Shown here: piece after piece, positions 23,348-34,916 of the stretch
Layout: each line of letters opens with the position of its first letter
Numbering within the stretch: the stretch's first letter is position 1
Source: Sodiomyces alkalinus F11
Lineage: Eukaryota; Ascomycota; Sordariomycetes; Glomerellales; Plectosphaerellaceae
Assembly: GCF_003711515.1 (NCBI RefSeq)
Contig: NW_021167080.1
Span: forward strand, 504,430 to 568,429
Length of the DNA stretch: 64,000 nucleotides
Reading direction: 5' to 3'
Notes under the pieces: generated by a model
The model's database searches: none
What the model saw: only the letters and a program-made list of their open reading frames with translations
Told to the model about the DNA's origin: nothing
Translations under genes and position numbers: made by a program

Positions 23348-26300
23348 GGCCGCTACTACCCTCGTTAACTAGAGGGATTAGGCGATATAGGAATACGCCA
23401 TGCGCGGTAAATCTGCCTCCTACTAGGATAACTATCTTAATCCAAAGCTAAGTAATAAGGAGGCTAACGCCTACGTATTTCTTAAGCCTATACCACCTAA
23501 CGTTCCTAAATACGAAGCTCTTATCGTGGACCTAGACGCGGAGGAGACCACGGCCACTATATCTTCTACCGTTACGCTAAAAGGCGATAAGCCCACCGAT
23601 ACCACGAGCTAGGATACTACGAGCTAGAATACCACGGCTACTACCACGGCTACTACGGCGGCTATAGCTGCCGGTAAGAAGAAGACGACCGCTTATAGGA
23701 AGGCTATAGCCGTAACGAAAGAACCACCGATAAGAACGCCTACGTCTATCAACGACCCCTTTAAAAAGAAGCGTATATACTACCTATAAGATTACCGCGT
23801 ATACCGCGAGGAAAAGACAGACTACGACGCGTAGTAGAAGGAATTTAATAAGATATACTCGTATATCGAGGGGACCGTTTATACTATATTACATAACCTC
23901 CTCGCCTAGCTATATAATAACACCGTAAATAACCTATAAGCCTACATTACTCTCCTCTATACGTATATAGAACCGACCCTTATAGACCTCCGTAAGCAAG
24001 CCCTATTTCTATATTAAGAATATACTATACCTATAAAGGCTATACCTAAGAATATAGATGGGTAGATTATAAGCTAGAAAATAGCGATAATATACTGTAA
24101 ATATATAGGCGTTTTGGAGCGATTAAGCGCGGAGTACTAGGCGGAAGACGCGTTAAAAGCTATTAGATCTATTACCCAGGAATAGAGTAATAATTACCTA
24201 GTATATAACTACGATAAGATTATAGAAAACGAGCTAATAATTAACGACTCGTAAAGGCTCTAAGGGCGGTTCTTAGTAATATAAAGAGCCTATAACCCGC
24301 CGCTATAAAGCCTAGAGTTAGGAGAGACACCTTTAATACCCTCGGGAACCTCCCCAATACTAAGGATACTACTACGGCTAATAATAAAGCTAATAAGAAG
24401 CGCCCTCGTACTAATACGTCCGTAAAGGCTATCCCTCCCGCGACGAGGAGGCCTTATAAGATATATAAGAACCCCTATTCCACCCCCGCCTATTAGTATA
24501 TAAGGACGGATATACGCCCTTATAGCTAGCGTGGCCGTGAAGATATTACGAAGGTTATAGAAAAGAAGATACGTAACGATAGTTTTAAAAGCCGCGCGGA
24601 TATCGCGATATAGAAAAGGCGGGAAGTCTTAGGGGCTAGCCCCGCTAGTAAGATAGAGGAGGTCTAGAAAGATTAACTCTATAATACTACGCCTATTATA
24701 ACTACTATACTATAAAGTCGGCGGGTTACGTAGCCGGCCGTAACTATAATAATAGAGGCAAAAGACGCGTCCGTTACTGCGAAGGGGGGGCTAGGCGTTT
24801 ATCCCTCTAAAGAAGGGGGGGTGGCGCGCCCTTATACGATAACACGATTAAAATTATAATAGGGGGTATCTCTCTCTATTAACTAAGCTAAAGCGCTATT
24901 ATACTACGGGATCCTAGACTTAGAATCGTTAATCTGCGTCTTTAATAATCGAGGCCGTTTTACGGCTATTAGACCGCCTACTAGTGAACTATCGTCACTT
25001 TAGGTAGGTACTTATAAGGCTTCTATCCTTAGATACGGAGATATTAAGCTACGTATATAATCCCTATCAGGTGCGAAAAGGCTATTACGCCTCCGTGATA
25101 TCGTATACTATAAGGAGTTCGTTACTAATATAGTCTCGGAACGCTAGCTACGCCTATAAGGCTATCGCTAGGATACTGTAAATAACACTATCGTTAGCTC
25201 TGCCGATAACTAACCTATCTATAAGTTACTGGATATCCACGGCTAGTATATATTCGAGCGCGCGGAAGCTATAGCGACCACCCCGTTTACGGTTTCGGCT
25301 TAGTATCCTCGCGATAATCCGTATAGAAGATTATGATAACCGCGGTAACCGTAGAAGACCACTACGTAAAGGTAGTATAAACGTCTTAGCTATTATGGCA
25401 CCGATACCCTTATAAGGATTATCGATACCACTTAGGGAGTAAGACTAAAGGGACCGCATACCGCCGACTATAATATATATAGGTAATCGTAAATGCCTAC
25501 GTAGATCTGGTCTATACTATCTCTTTACCCGTTAAAGCCCGGAGAGGCATTAGCTATTAATTTCCACGATCTAGAAAAGTCGGAATCGCTAGGCAGACTA
25601 TATAAGTCTATTATATTGGTTATAGACGTATATATAGATTATACGTAGGATTACTACCTATAGAAGAGAGACTAAGGCTCCATCCTTTATACATTAAAAG
25701 ACGTTTTTTGCCCTGCTTAAGATCTAATTCGATATTAGGCTATATATCCTACGGGCCGATTTGGAAATATTTTAGTACCTAGAAATCGTTATTTTCCTCG
25801 CTACTAAGGGGGTAAAAGGCTAGCCGTCGGTATTATATTTATGGGATTAAAACGGTATCGTAGAACGGATTAAAGGTATCATTAAGAGGAGGGCGAGGGC
25901 TATAAGGATTAGAGCTAATCTACCTAAATTTATCTAGCCTAAGATCTTTAAGACCGCTATATATCTGTATAATAGGACGCTAAGATATATTAACGACTAG
26001 AAGACGCTATACAAAGGCCTGCGCGGCCGTTAACCTAACTTTACGCACCTACGAGTATATGGCTATAAAGTCTTTATAAAAACGCGCGATATCTAAGCTA
26101 AAAGAAACCGCTTATAAAGGCTAGAACCGAAGGTATAGATCGGTTATTATATTAGATACTATTTCTCGAATAGCTTCCGCGTATAGCTGCTATACCTAAC
26201 GGATATTATTATTATAAGAGACGTGATCTTTAACGAAGATAAGACCTTTAACGGCAAGATTAAAACGCTATAAGCTATAGCTTCCGCCAAGGAAAATAGA

Positions 26301-28634
26301 GAACGTCTATAATCTATCTATATTACCTAATCTAATAATATAACGACTACGAATAGGCTACTATTAAGGGGTATAGCCGTAGACATATTAGATCTTAAGT
26401 CAGAAGACTCTAACGCTACCGCTATTACTATAGATAAAGGCGAGGCTGTCGCTATTACTACGAGAGAGGCTACTACTAGTATTATAGACCACACTACTAT
26501 TATTATAGACTATACTACCGTTATCATGACGGGTAAAGGCAATACTACCGCTATTATTACCGGTAAAGGCAATAATACCGCTATTACCACGGGTAAGGGA
26601 GAGGCTACCACTATTACTACGGATACTCCACGGTTTACTACTACGAGGTTTAAACTGTTTTCTACGCCTTTAATATCCCCGGAAGATCCTACGCGCGCGT
26701 TCTTTGTAGCGTTAGCAGTATTCCAGAGCGTAAAGGTGGAAGAAGACGATAACCACTAACGGGCAGCCGTGGATGCCTCTAGGGGGTGCCTATTAGCCGT
26801 ACGCTTCTTAGCCGTGCGCTTATTACCCGCGCGCCCATTTATTATAAGAACTATTATAAACCTCTACACGACTAAGAAGGTATAAAACGATAATACCTAG
26901 AAGGCATTCTTTAACGCTAGAAGGACTTATAACTCTATACGCTTAAGGAAGTAAGCTGTTAATGACGGTAATATTAGTGTTATAGACCCCTCTTACTCTA
27001 ACGTCTTCTAGTCGCTATTATAACTAACCCGTAAGGATCTCTCGCATCCGCTAAACTACTATAGATATACGCCTTTACCTGTTACGAGAGCGGTAATTAT
27101 AGGCTAAGGGGGAATACTTTAAAGGCTACCGATAAATAGGCTATTAGTAGGAGGTAAGTAGTAATTAGGCTAATAAGTAATAAGTGCTCGCCTATAGATA
27201 GGTATATACATATAAGTTTAATAAGGAGGGAACCCTCCTTAAGTATAAGGCACGCCTTATAGTGTAAGGGGATTAATAAAAACAGTTAGAAACTAAAGAT
27301 AACTACACCGCCACGTTAGCCTCGTAGTCCTTCCGTATACTAATAGCTATCGCCGCCCGATTTAACTAGAGATAAAGTAGTTCGACGCCATTAATACGTT
27401 CGTTAATACTAGCCTTAAAGAAAAAGTATTTATCAAGATACCTTAAGGCTACGAAGTACTAGGTAAGGTCCTACTACTACGGAAAGCCCTCTTCGGATTA
27501 AGGGTATTACCACTACTATAATAAGAGGAATTCAGCGGTATACTATAGAAGATAGGATTCACGGCTATCTCTAATAACCCCTATATTATAATCCGCGATA
27601 CTACGTCGACGATATCGGACTTATCTACTATAAAGACTATAAGACTAACGCCGATAACCTCAAGGCTACCCTTAAGGGAAGCTATAGGTTATTAGGAGGT
27701 AATAAAATCCGTTAGTTCCTAGGGATTAAGGTCCTATTATCTATAAAGCCGTTAATACTATACGACGGCACACGCGCGTTAATTCCCGAGGTCCGCTAGT
27801 ATCAGGGTATAATAGGTTTAATCCTATATACCGCTATTATAATAAGACCCGATATCGTCTTCGTCTATTTAAAGCTTTCCTAATATAATATTAACCCCTC
27901 CTCTAATCACCTTAAAAGGGCTTAATAAATGCTATAGTTCTTATAGTATACGAGGCACCACTATCTAGAATTCGGTAAGGATAGACTTTTCCTACCCGTA
28001 AATAATATATCCTTCGGGGATAATCTAAACCGTAAAAGCTCCTAAGGATACACGATAAAGCTCTTTAGCGGCACTATTAACTAAAAGGCGGGTAAGTAAC
28101 CGATAGTTACGATATGGTTAACCGAGTTAGAATTACTCGCTCTTATATAAGCCGCTAAGGAGATATTATTCGTTAGTCGGATATTAAGAGATTTAAAGCT
28201 TCGGTTAGATTAATAATAACTATAGCTATAGTACGATAATTAGCAGACTATTAACCTCGTTAATAATAAGGCATAACGCCTACGAATAAGGCTACGGCAC
28301 GTTAATATTTATAACTAGTAAGCACGCTAGTTAGTATAGCATGGCCTTGTTAAGGTTATATACGTTAATATAAAGGATATAATCGCGGACGGTTTAACGA
28401 AGGTATTACCAGAGGCAGGGATTTAAAGACTATAGTAATAGCTTAATTTAACGGATTAAAAGGATTATATCGAGTAGTTAAAATAACTGCACGAAGAGAT
28501 TAAACGCGCTAAAGCCGCGGCCGTAATAACGCTAAAGGCCCCCGAGGGCGTAGCAGATCTGATAAATATAGATCCGATTAAGTAGATCCGGCTAATCAGG
28601 CTTACGGAACCGATTAAGATAGAATCAAATTAAA
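23348..28634 (+). pseudogene. C1 gag-pol polyprotein
   Basis: Degenerate copia polyprotein. Gag covers about 23,350-24,750 (LKGDKPTDTTS, later YLxDYRVYREEKTDYDA). A protease-like segment begins near 24,900. Integrase lies around 25,500-26,230. A repetitive Thr/Ile/Lys segment (26,420-26,640) is followed by RPRF-like linker sequence and RT at about 27,100-27,850. The YVDDIGLIYY box survives at about 27,602-27,630, but a deletion of about 18 bp relative to C2 lies just before it. RNase H ends at about 28,450 and the frame at about 28,634. The apparent open frame 26,526-26,759 is part of this polyprotein, not a gene. Confidence 0.82.
26400..26640 (+). repeat. In-frame coding minisatellite of C1
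   Basis: Degenerate tandem units of about 30 bp built on ACCGCTATTA plus CGGGTAAAGGCGA-like segments, encoding TAIITGKGN-type repeats. It sits between integrase and RT. The same block in C2 (49,720-49,985) and C3 (from about 54,190) differs in number and order of units. Confidence 0.8.
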
Positions 28635-28786
28635 CGGTTAAATAGACCGGATTTAGATCTCTATTACGAGGGCGTTTTCCCCTTAACTCTTAATTTTACG
28701 ATAGAAAGGTTATAAGCTTTTAGTTTAAACCGAAGCCTCTAATTAGTTAGTTTAACCTAGGAAGACCCACCTTAACTAAGGGGGTG

Positions 28787-29062
28787 TGTTGTATAGGCAC
28801 ACGGACTACGACGTAGTCCCTAGGGGATCTATACCTAACTAAGGGCTTCGGATCTCGGGGACCTCTGGTATTAAGGATATAATAAGGGAGGATACCGGAA
28901 AAGACCGGATAGGATCCAAATAATATAGTACCCATAACAGAGTCTTCACTATCTAAACTCAGGGCATAAGAGACTTTTATAGATATAACTTAATATAATA
29001 CACATAGACGAGATTTCTGCTTTATTAAGTTAATTATATAAGTGTTATTTTAATATACGATA
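28787..29062 (+). repeat. 3' LTR of copia C1 (276 bp)
   Basis: Matches both LTRs of C2 and the interrupted LTR of C3. It starts TGTTGTATAGGCACACGG and ends at about ATACGATA. It is preceded by the purine tract AAGGGGGTG. There is no 5' partner in the window, because the 5' end of C1 is lost. Confidence 0.85.
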
Positions 29063-29210
29063 CTATATCGGCCCTGTAGCAGTATTACTCTAACTAAGGA
29101 TAAGTATAGAGGTTTTCTCCAGATTCCAGGGTTTTGCCCTTTATAGCTATCCGGGAAGGACCGTATAGTTTAAATTAGGCTCTTATACATTAGATAGGAT
29201 AGCAGAGTAA

Positions 29211-29211
<1 letters not shown>

Positions 29212-29307
<96 letters not shown>
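29212..29307 (+). repeat. (AAT)n microsatellite
   Basis: About 32 perfect AAT units in a row, followed by an A-rich stretch. It sits about 150 bp beyond the C1 LTR. Confidence 0.97.
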
Positions 29308-29309
<2 letters not shown>

Positions 29310-31949
29310 TAGCTATACTAAAGAAAAACAAAAAGAAAAATAAACGACTATACCCTAAGAATAAGGGTTATTAATATTAGGTTAGGGGCTAGTAATAAGG
29401 TAGGCAGGATATAGCGATAGTATATTACTCCTTAGCTTAGCTATTACCCTTACTATTAGGCCCCTTCCCCGCGCTACTACCACGACTATTTAACTACTCT
29501 AAAACCGTGACTATACGCGTTTATAGTTCCGACTATAGAGTAACCTGCTTGTAAAGCCTAATAACCCTATCGCGAGTTTAGCGTATAAGCGCCTTTAGGC
29601 TAACAGGGAGGGGTAAAATAGAAAGGCTAATAATAAAGGGGGGCGTAAGGGTAGTTTAATACGATACCCGAGTATAAAGAGTAATAATAGCGGGAGTAAG
29701 TAACTCGCCGAGTATACTATAAAAGTCGTTATATACGACTTAGAAGGTAGTATTCTAGCTAGTACTAAGTTAGTACCGAAACGGATATAAACTCGTAGTA
29801 TTATTAACCTATTTCTTTATGATCTTTATTATCTTAAAAGGCCTGGCTAATAGCTACTAATATCGTAAAGAATAGCGCGGTAACGGGAGTGAGCTAGGAT
29901 ACTACGTATTAATCGCCTCGCACTTATATATTAGTAGCAAATAAGATATAACTTATAGGAGTATAAGTATAAGTGCTTACGGAATACTCGTAATACTTAG
30001 CGTTTTTATAAGCGGTACTAGGGCTAGACTAACTATAGTAGATTTAGTTAAAATAGCCGTGAGCGATATACGACGTATAAGGGAGGTAGGGAGGAGTTTC
30101 GTAGTGAGCGGGAGGATACTTAAGACTATAAGCTTACTTAGGAGGAGGATCGCCCTAAAAATAACTTAGTAAAAAGGATATAATAATACTATAGTATAAA
30201 AGCTTATATTAAATAAAAGAGTAGCCGCGATACGAGTATAGACTTATTTACGGGGGGAGTAGGCCCGTTTTTTACTATTATCTTTATCTTTATTATTAGT
30301 ATTAGTATTATTATCGTAGTTATTAGCGATATATTCGTAGTTATTAATTATTATATTATTATTAGTTATTAATAATCCGGGGACTAAATTACTAATATAA
30401 GCAGAGGCCTCCTATAAGACTCGATAAGTATAGTTTAGGGTCTTCTTAATAAAGGACGTAGCGCGGGGATTAAAAACATTATTACCTTTAAAAGAACGTA
30501 TCTAATACCGCAGTTAGATATTAGCGAACATGGTATAACTATTAGGATATACCTTAGCTATAAATAAAGGAGATAGCGGATAGTTATTGATAATTATGGG
30601 AAAAGGAACTAGACAGAAAGCTCGGGGACTATATAAGGTTAGCTCAGACCTCGCCCCGGGGGAATAGCGTATCGACTCGACCTATATTAATAGAAAACTT
30701 AGTAGCTTAAAGGAAGGAAAAAGAGGAAGAGGATCTACGAGGAATAGGCTGCCCTTTATAAAAAGGAGCCGGGGGGGATAAACTACCCTAAGGGAGGCCT
30801 ATAGTAGAATAAAAGTAGGTATACGCCCGTATATTTAGGGCCTTATACCTCCCTTAAGCTGATTTCTTTATATAAGTCCTCTGCTAAGGAGGGCTAGGAA
30901 TAAGCGAGGAGCTCACAAAAACGGGTTACGCGCTTACCTTTATAGCTGTTACGATAATACGATAATAGGAAGTCGGGAAAGTAAATAAGGGTCCTTAACG
31001 CTATGCCTGCTATTATACGTAGTAAGTTAAGCGGGAAGAACGACTTCGTCGCATATACTTAATAAAGACTAAGCGGACTAATTATAAGGTCCCCCTTATA
31101 ACGATTAAGGTAACGTTATAGCCCTAAGCAGTAACGTGATTTAGGGGTAAGGGTAGAAGTAAGGTAAGATAAGAGTAAGGGGATTCTAAGGCACGCACGG
31201 AGCGCGTGACCTTAGCGATCCCCTTAAAACCCCCCCGCGAGAGAGAAGGGAGGGGGGTAGTATTATAGGCTAATCCTATTAGCTAGGATCCTGGCCTTAC
31301 TAAGCCGGGACACCGTATAGACCTCTTACAGATTAGGCAGCTAATATATAGCTACTCCTAGTAAGATAGACTTTTCACCTTTTCCTTCTCCCTGCCTTAG
31401 TTCTAGATACTATAACTATTCGGCCTCACTTATTAGCTTAGACTCGTGACCAGCCGTTTATAGTTATTAGAGTCCTCTTCGGGTAAGGTAGGCCGTACTA
31501 ATTTTAGGCGGGTTTTTTCCTGAACTTCGGGGTTGATATACTACTATACTTTATACTATATCGCGATTACTCGTACGCTATTAATCTATAGTTTTTAATC
31601 CTTAGGCTTTTAAAGGATATTTAACGCGGGGTGCTCCTTAATATCTATTATAGTTTCGGAGGCTTTATAGTATAGTATAGTATAGTATAGAGTAGGTAAT
31701 AAACAGAATAATAATATAACTATAGAGTAGGCAGACGTTACCGTTAAATAACCCTAAATCGTAATAGGTATCGAAAACAGTAATACTATTAGATCTTCCG
31801 AAAATAGGATTGTTTTTTAGAGCGCCGGGCTTATAACTATTAGTATATAAATAAAGTATATAAAAGATATATATATTTATCCAAGTAAAGTTCGTGGTAC
31901 TTCACGGGGATATCTAACTATAAGGGAAAAGGAGGGGATATAACTATGG
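29308..31949 (-). pseudogene. RIP-mutated region with an unidentified minus-strand frame
   Basis: A minus-strand frame can be read with only RIP-type stops from about 31,100 down to about 29,470. It includes an Asn/Asp-rich run (NNNIIINNYEYIANNYDNN, near 30,300-30,370), a hydrophobic middle and a charged, coiled-coil-like end (RDRVIRLYKQVTL). I recognise no transposase, recombinase or enzyme motif. It may be a degenerate transposon gene. Parts could be spurious, because RIP leaves few TGA stops in any frame. 31,100-31,949 shows no gene. A GTATA run lies at 31,671-31,690. Confidence 0.25.
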
Positions 31950-32529
31950 ATATATCGGAACGAGGTACTCTACTCGTCTAACATAATATGGTTTGTCATA
32001 CCTCGATAAGGTGGCTGTGGGCATCTGACAAATATCAGTCGGGGTGGTTGCTATCGCGCAACCTCCGCTCTTCCTATCACCGAAGCCCATCGCCTTGTTT
32101 GCTCCGGACGGTATCGAGCATGGTCCCAGAACCGATATCGTCACGACACGTGTCAGAACACGAATATCGGTACGGGAATCGTGGTCGTATTCTTCTATGG
32201 AAGGGAAAGATTCCCTTGTAGGAAGTATCTGCGACTATTTATACAACCGAGGTTAGGGCTGTTTGGAGTCGTTAGTACTTGCTAAGACTGCACCCGAACT
32301 GTACCCGAAAAGACCCCGAAGTCACGCCCCGATATCCTGGAGCCTCTATCTGACAACACGATTCTCTACCGTCCCTCGCTACATAAATGCGAGATGCACA
32401 GAATAGCTAGCTAAGTCTTGCTCGGATATTACGCCTAAATACCCCTAGCCATACCAAACTTAAAACTTATGGGACCGTTTCCTTCGACCACTTTGACCTA
32501 CCTTAACCAGAGGCATACGAGAGCTCATC
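31950..32529 (+). other. Left edge of the unmutated island; upstream region of the first gene
   Basis: Base composition changes here. CA/TG dinucleotides reappear within about 100 bp of 31,950, after almost none to the left. Overlapping short frames on both strands (31,944-32,256) have no domain and contradict each other, so none is called. The stretch probably holds the promoter and 5' UTR of the next gene. No clear TATA box stands out. Confidence 0.5.
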
Positions 32530-34455
32530 ATGGGGGTTGAGCACATTGCACAATCGGGCCCAAACTGGACTGCCTCGAGATGTCGCCGATTGTTACGTCC
32601 ATTACAGGCCCGGGCCACTGCATTACGAAAAGATTTACGAGGAAATGCAGGTCGGACTTCATCGACATTCTTCCCCCAGTCCATGGCAGGAAAGCAAACG
32701 AAGCGGACAGAGGAGGAAACGGGCCATGGAGTTGAACGAAAAAAGCCACGGCGCACCTATTCTCAGAAGCAGACCTCAAGTGATGCTCCAGAAACGAGAC
32801 CCGCTGGCTCGCTAGTCACATCCCCGGCTGCCCCAAAACAAACAATTTACCAGCCTACACGGAGCACGCAGGATAGCACTACGTGTCATGAACACCAACG
32901 GCAACCCGGTTTCCGGGAAAAACATACTCTTTTGACAAACATAAACCGAACTGACGCGCTGGAACATTCTCTCCGTTCGCTTCGATGCGCACAGCAGCTA
33001 TGGCCAGAATCACGTTTCCAGATCTATGAGGGAATGTTACGCGATTTGGATGCCATTATCAAAGCAACGGATACGAGAAACCCAACGTCCAACCCGAAGT
33101 CGCTTTTGTCCATGTGCCTCCGCAAGGTGCCCGTGTACATTGGGAGGCAGGAAGCTCGGGATGAGTCTACACTCGCAAAGGATGGTTTCAAACCGCTCTT
33201 CGGGCGTAGTGTCTCTATCCAAATCTTTGACGAGCTCGAACAGTTCGGACATGGACGGAGAGGATGGGCGCATTTACCCACCTTGACCAGGGCAAATGCC
33301 CTGTGGATGATGAAACAAGCGACAATTGAAGGCCTGCTCGAGCCCCATTTTGCCTGCATATTGATTCAATACTGCAATGGCGCGGGCTGTCAGCTCGAGG
33401 CTATGGATCTCTTCCGTGAGATCCTGAGTCAACACGAGCATGCCCGCCAAGACACCAGCGCATATCGTGATGTGAGCCAACTATTGCGAACTGTATCCAC
33501 CTTGCTCGAAGGTAGCGAGCTGCAAGGTACGGATCTGCGGCTGCTCCACGGCGTTGCGCCTCTTGTACCGGAGAAACAACTCTTTGTGAAGGGGTTATCA
33601 TCCGAAGCTCTAGGACGCTTGTGGACCTGGGTACTTGAATCGATACAAGACCCCGCTGACAGTGTTGGGGCACTGGAGTTTGCGTCCGCTGCCATCGCAT
33701 CGCTCTTCTCATCCTTTTCAAAGCATCTCGCACAACAGAGTGCAAGTGGTATGGTACAGGGGGTTCTGGAACCAGTACCCATGAACATCGTGGGTGCTGT
33801 AGTCGCCTTGTCCTTCTCGACGTCCCGGGAGGCCAGGAATTCCACGCACATAAGCACGGCAATATCCCAGGGGAAGGTGCGTTATATTCTGCGCAATGCT
33901 TTCAACGTACTGGGCAGAGCAGGAGCTAGTAAGATTGCTCGCTATGTGTTGGCCCTTGCTCTTTTTGTCGCCAGCTTCTCGTCTTCCTCCTATCAGGACA
34001 GAGAATTTCAGGCCAAGGCACTGAAATCGTCTTGGCGGGAGCATGCAAGAGCAAACCAGTTAAGTCAAGACGCATATTTCTATAGTCTGACAGCGGCCCT
34101 CGGATGCTCGATAGCACAATATTCCGGAAGGGCAGCCTCTATTCCGTCCAGTTCCTACTTCTCAGAATTCTGTGATCGACTCGATACTCTCCAAGTGCAA
34201 GCACTGAGTAGCCTACGGAAAGAGGGGGCCTTTTTGCTGGCCCAAAGAACGCATGATCTCAGGGACCTGGCCTTTGCAGAGGCACTCAGCGAAAGTACAG
34301 AAAGAAACCCGGCTCGGATCACTTCGCCGCCGGAGAGCAACAGGTGTCTGTTGTCGTCGTCTTTCACTGGATACCGATGGGAAGACGGGATAAGTGAATG
34401 GGTCACCGTGACCCCTTTAAAAAAGAGGTCAACAGGCCGGAGGACAGACACCTGA
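32530..34455 (+). CDS. Conserved-looking protein of unknown function, 641 aa
   Basis: An uninterrupted 641-codon frame with normal codon use, quite unlike the flanking RIP-mutated DNA. No known domain is recognised. The N-terminus has a basic helix (RCRRLLRPLQARATALRK, residues 17-34) and a basic cluster ERKKPRRTY (69-77) that could be a nuclear signal. A polar linker runs to about residue 140. The rest is mostly alpha-helical and Leu/Ala-rich, HEAT- or ARM-like in feel but without a clear repeat. It ends in a charged tail after GYRWEDGISEWV. No signal peptide is visible. The first ATG is chosen because the basic helix follows it; Met52 is the alternative start. The gene converges on the ferric reductase, 461 bp away stop to stop. 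Expression and function cannot be told from sequence. Confidence 0.72.
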   Translation: MGVEHIAQSGPNWTASRCRRLLRPLQARATALRKDLRGNAGRTSSTFFPQSMAGKQTKRTEEETGHGVERKKPRRTYSQKQTSSDAPETRPAGSLVTSPAAPKQTIYQPTRSTQDSTTCHEHQRQPGFREKHTLLTNINRTDALEHSLRSLRCAQQLWPESRFQIYEGMLRDLDAIIKATDTRNPTSNPKSLLSMCLRKVPVYIGRQEARDESTLAKDGFKPLFGRSVSIQIFDELEQFGHGRRGWAHLPTLTRANALWMMKQATIEGLLEPHFACILIQYCNGAGCQLEAMDLFREILSQHEHARQDTSAYRDVSQLLRTVSTLLEGSELQGTDLRLLHGVAPLVPEKQLFVKGLSSEALGRLWTWVLESIQDPADSVGALEFASAAIASLFSSFSKHLAQQSASGMVQGVLEPVPMNIVGAVVALSFSTSREARNSTHISTAISQGKVRYILRNAFNVLGRAGASKIARYVLALALFVASFSSSSYQDREFQAKALKSSWREHARANQLSQDAYFYSLTAALGCSIAQYSGRAASIPSSSYFSEFCDRLDTLQVQALSSLRKEGAFLLAQRTHDLRDLAFAEALSESTERNPARITSPPESNRCLLSSSFTGYRWEDGISEWVTVTPLKKRSTGRRTDT

Positions 34456-34916
34456 GAATCCGTGCTAGGATGGATAGCATGTACAGTTCTAGTAATTGGA
34501 TTTCTCTTGATGAGAAGGAAGATGGCCCTTGCAACCGTAAATGACAACTGTGACGGGTCGCTTCAGATGAGTGACGTGGTCAAAACGCAGTGTTAGGCTA
34601 TATGCCGAGGGTGATCATGATACTATCTGCATGCATACTACACCAATGTACAATTTAAACGACTTGTATACAAAGCCTAGGTTGGCAAGTGGTAGACCAA
34701 AACCAAAGGCCTGGTGTTAATACAATATATACAGCACTGAAAGGCGCTTTGGGCTTGTCTGAAAGCGATGAATCGCTCCCTATACACGCAATGTGAAGTG
34801 CATCGTATATGTTGCTGCCCATTGAAATTCTTGAGTCTCGCCGGGACAGTTGCACGCAAAGCTACTGCAATCGAGAATGCGGGATGGAGATCGGAGCAAA
34901 TCAGGCCAAAGTAGTT
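34456..34916. other. Convergent intergenic region
   Basis: Lies between the stops of two genes facing each other. Composition is normal (not RIP-mutated). Short minus-strand frames at 34,655-34,859 overlap each other and have no domain. It probably holds both 3' UTRs. Confidence 0.6.

Larger units (their letters stand above)
23348..29062 (+). mobile_element. Ty1/copia element C1 (family C), 5' truncated
   Basis: A copia element on the + strand with a 276-bp 3' LTR. It aligns with C2 (40,105-52,531) from a point about 210 bp inside the C2 leader. Its 5' LTR and leader are missing, and it joins directly to LINE L2. Order is gag, protease, integrase, a Thr/Ile-rich coding minisatellite, RT, RNase H, LTR. 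RIP stops run throughout. Confidence 0.87.

Noticed and set aside
26526..26759. Thr/Ile-rich open frame as a stand-alone gene
   Set aside because: It aligns with the same place in C2 (49,655-50,113) and is the coding minisatellite of the copia polyprotein.
28747..28935. 62-codon minus-strand frame
   Set aside because: Spans the end of C1 and its LTR; no domain.
29212..29307. Regular repeats considered as a CRISPR array
   Set aside because: Pure AAT units with no spacers, in a eukaryotic genome.
31944..32256. Three overlapping short frames on both strands
   Set aside because: They contradict each other, have no domain, and lie where the promoter of the 641-aa gene is expected.
32537..34117. 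Many open frames overlapping the 641-aa gene
   Set aside because: Shadows in other frames of a normal-composition coding region.
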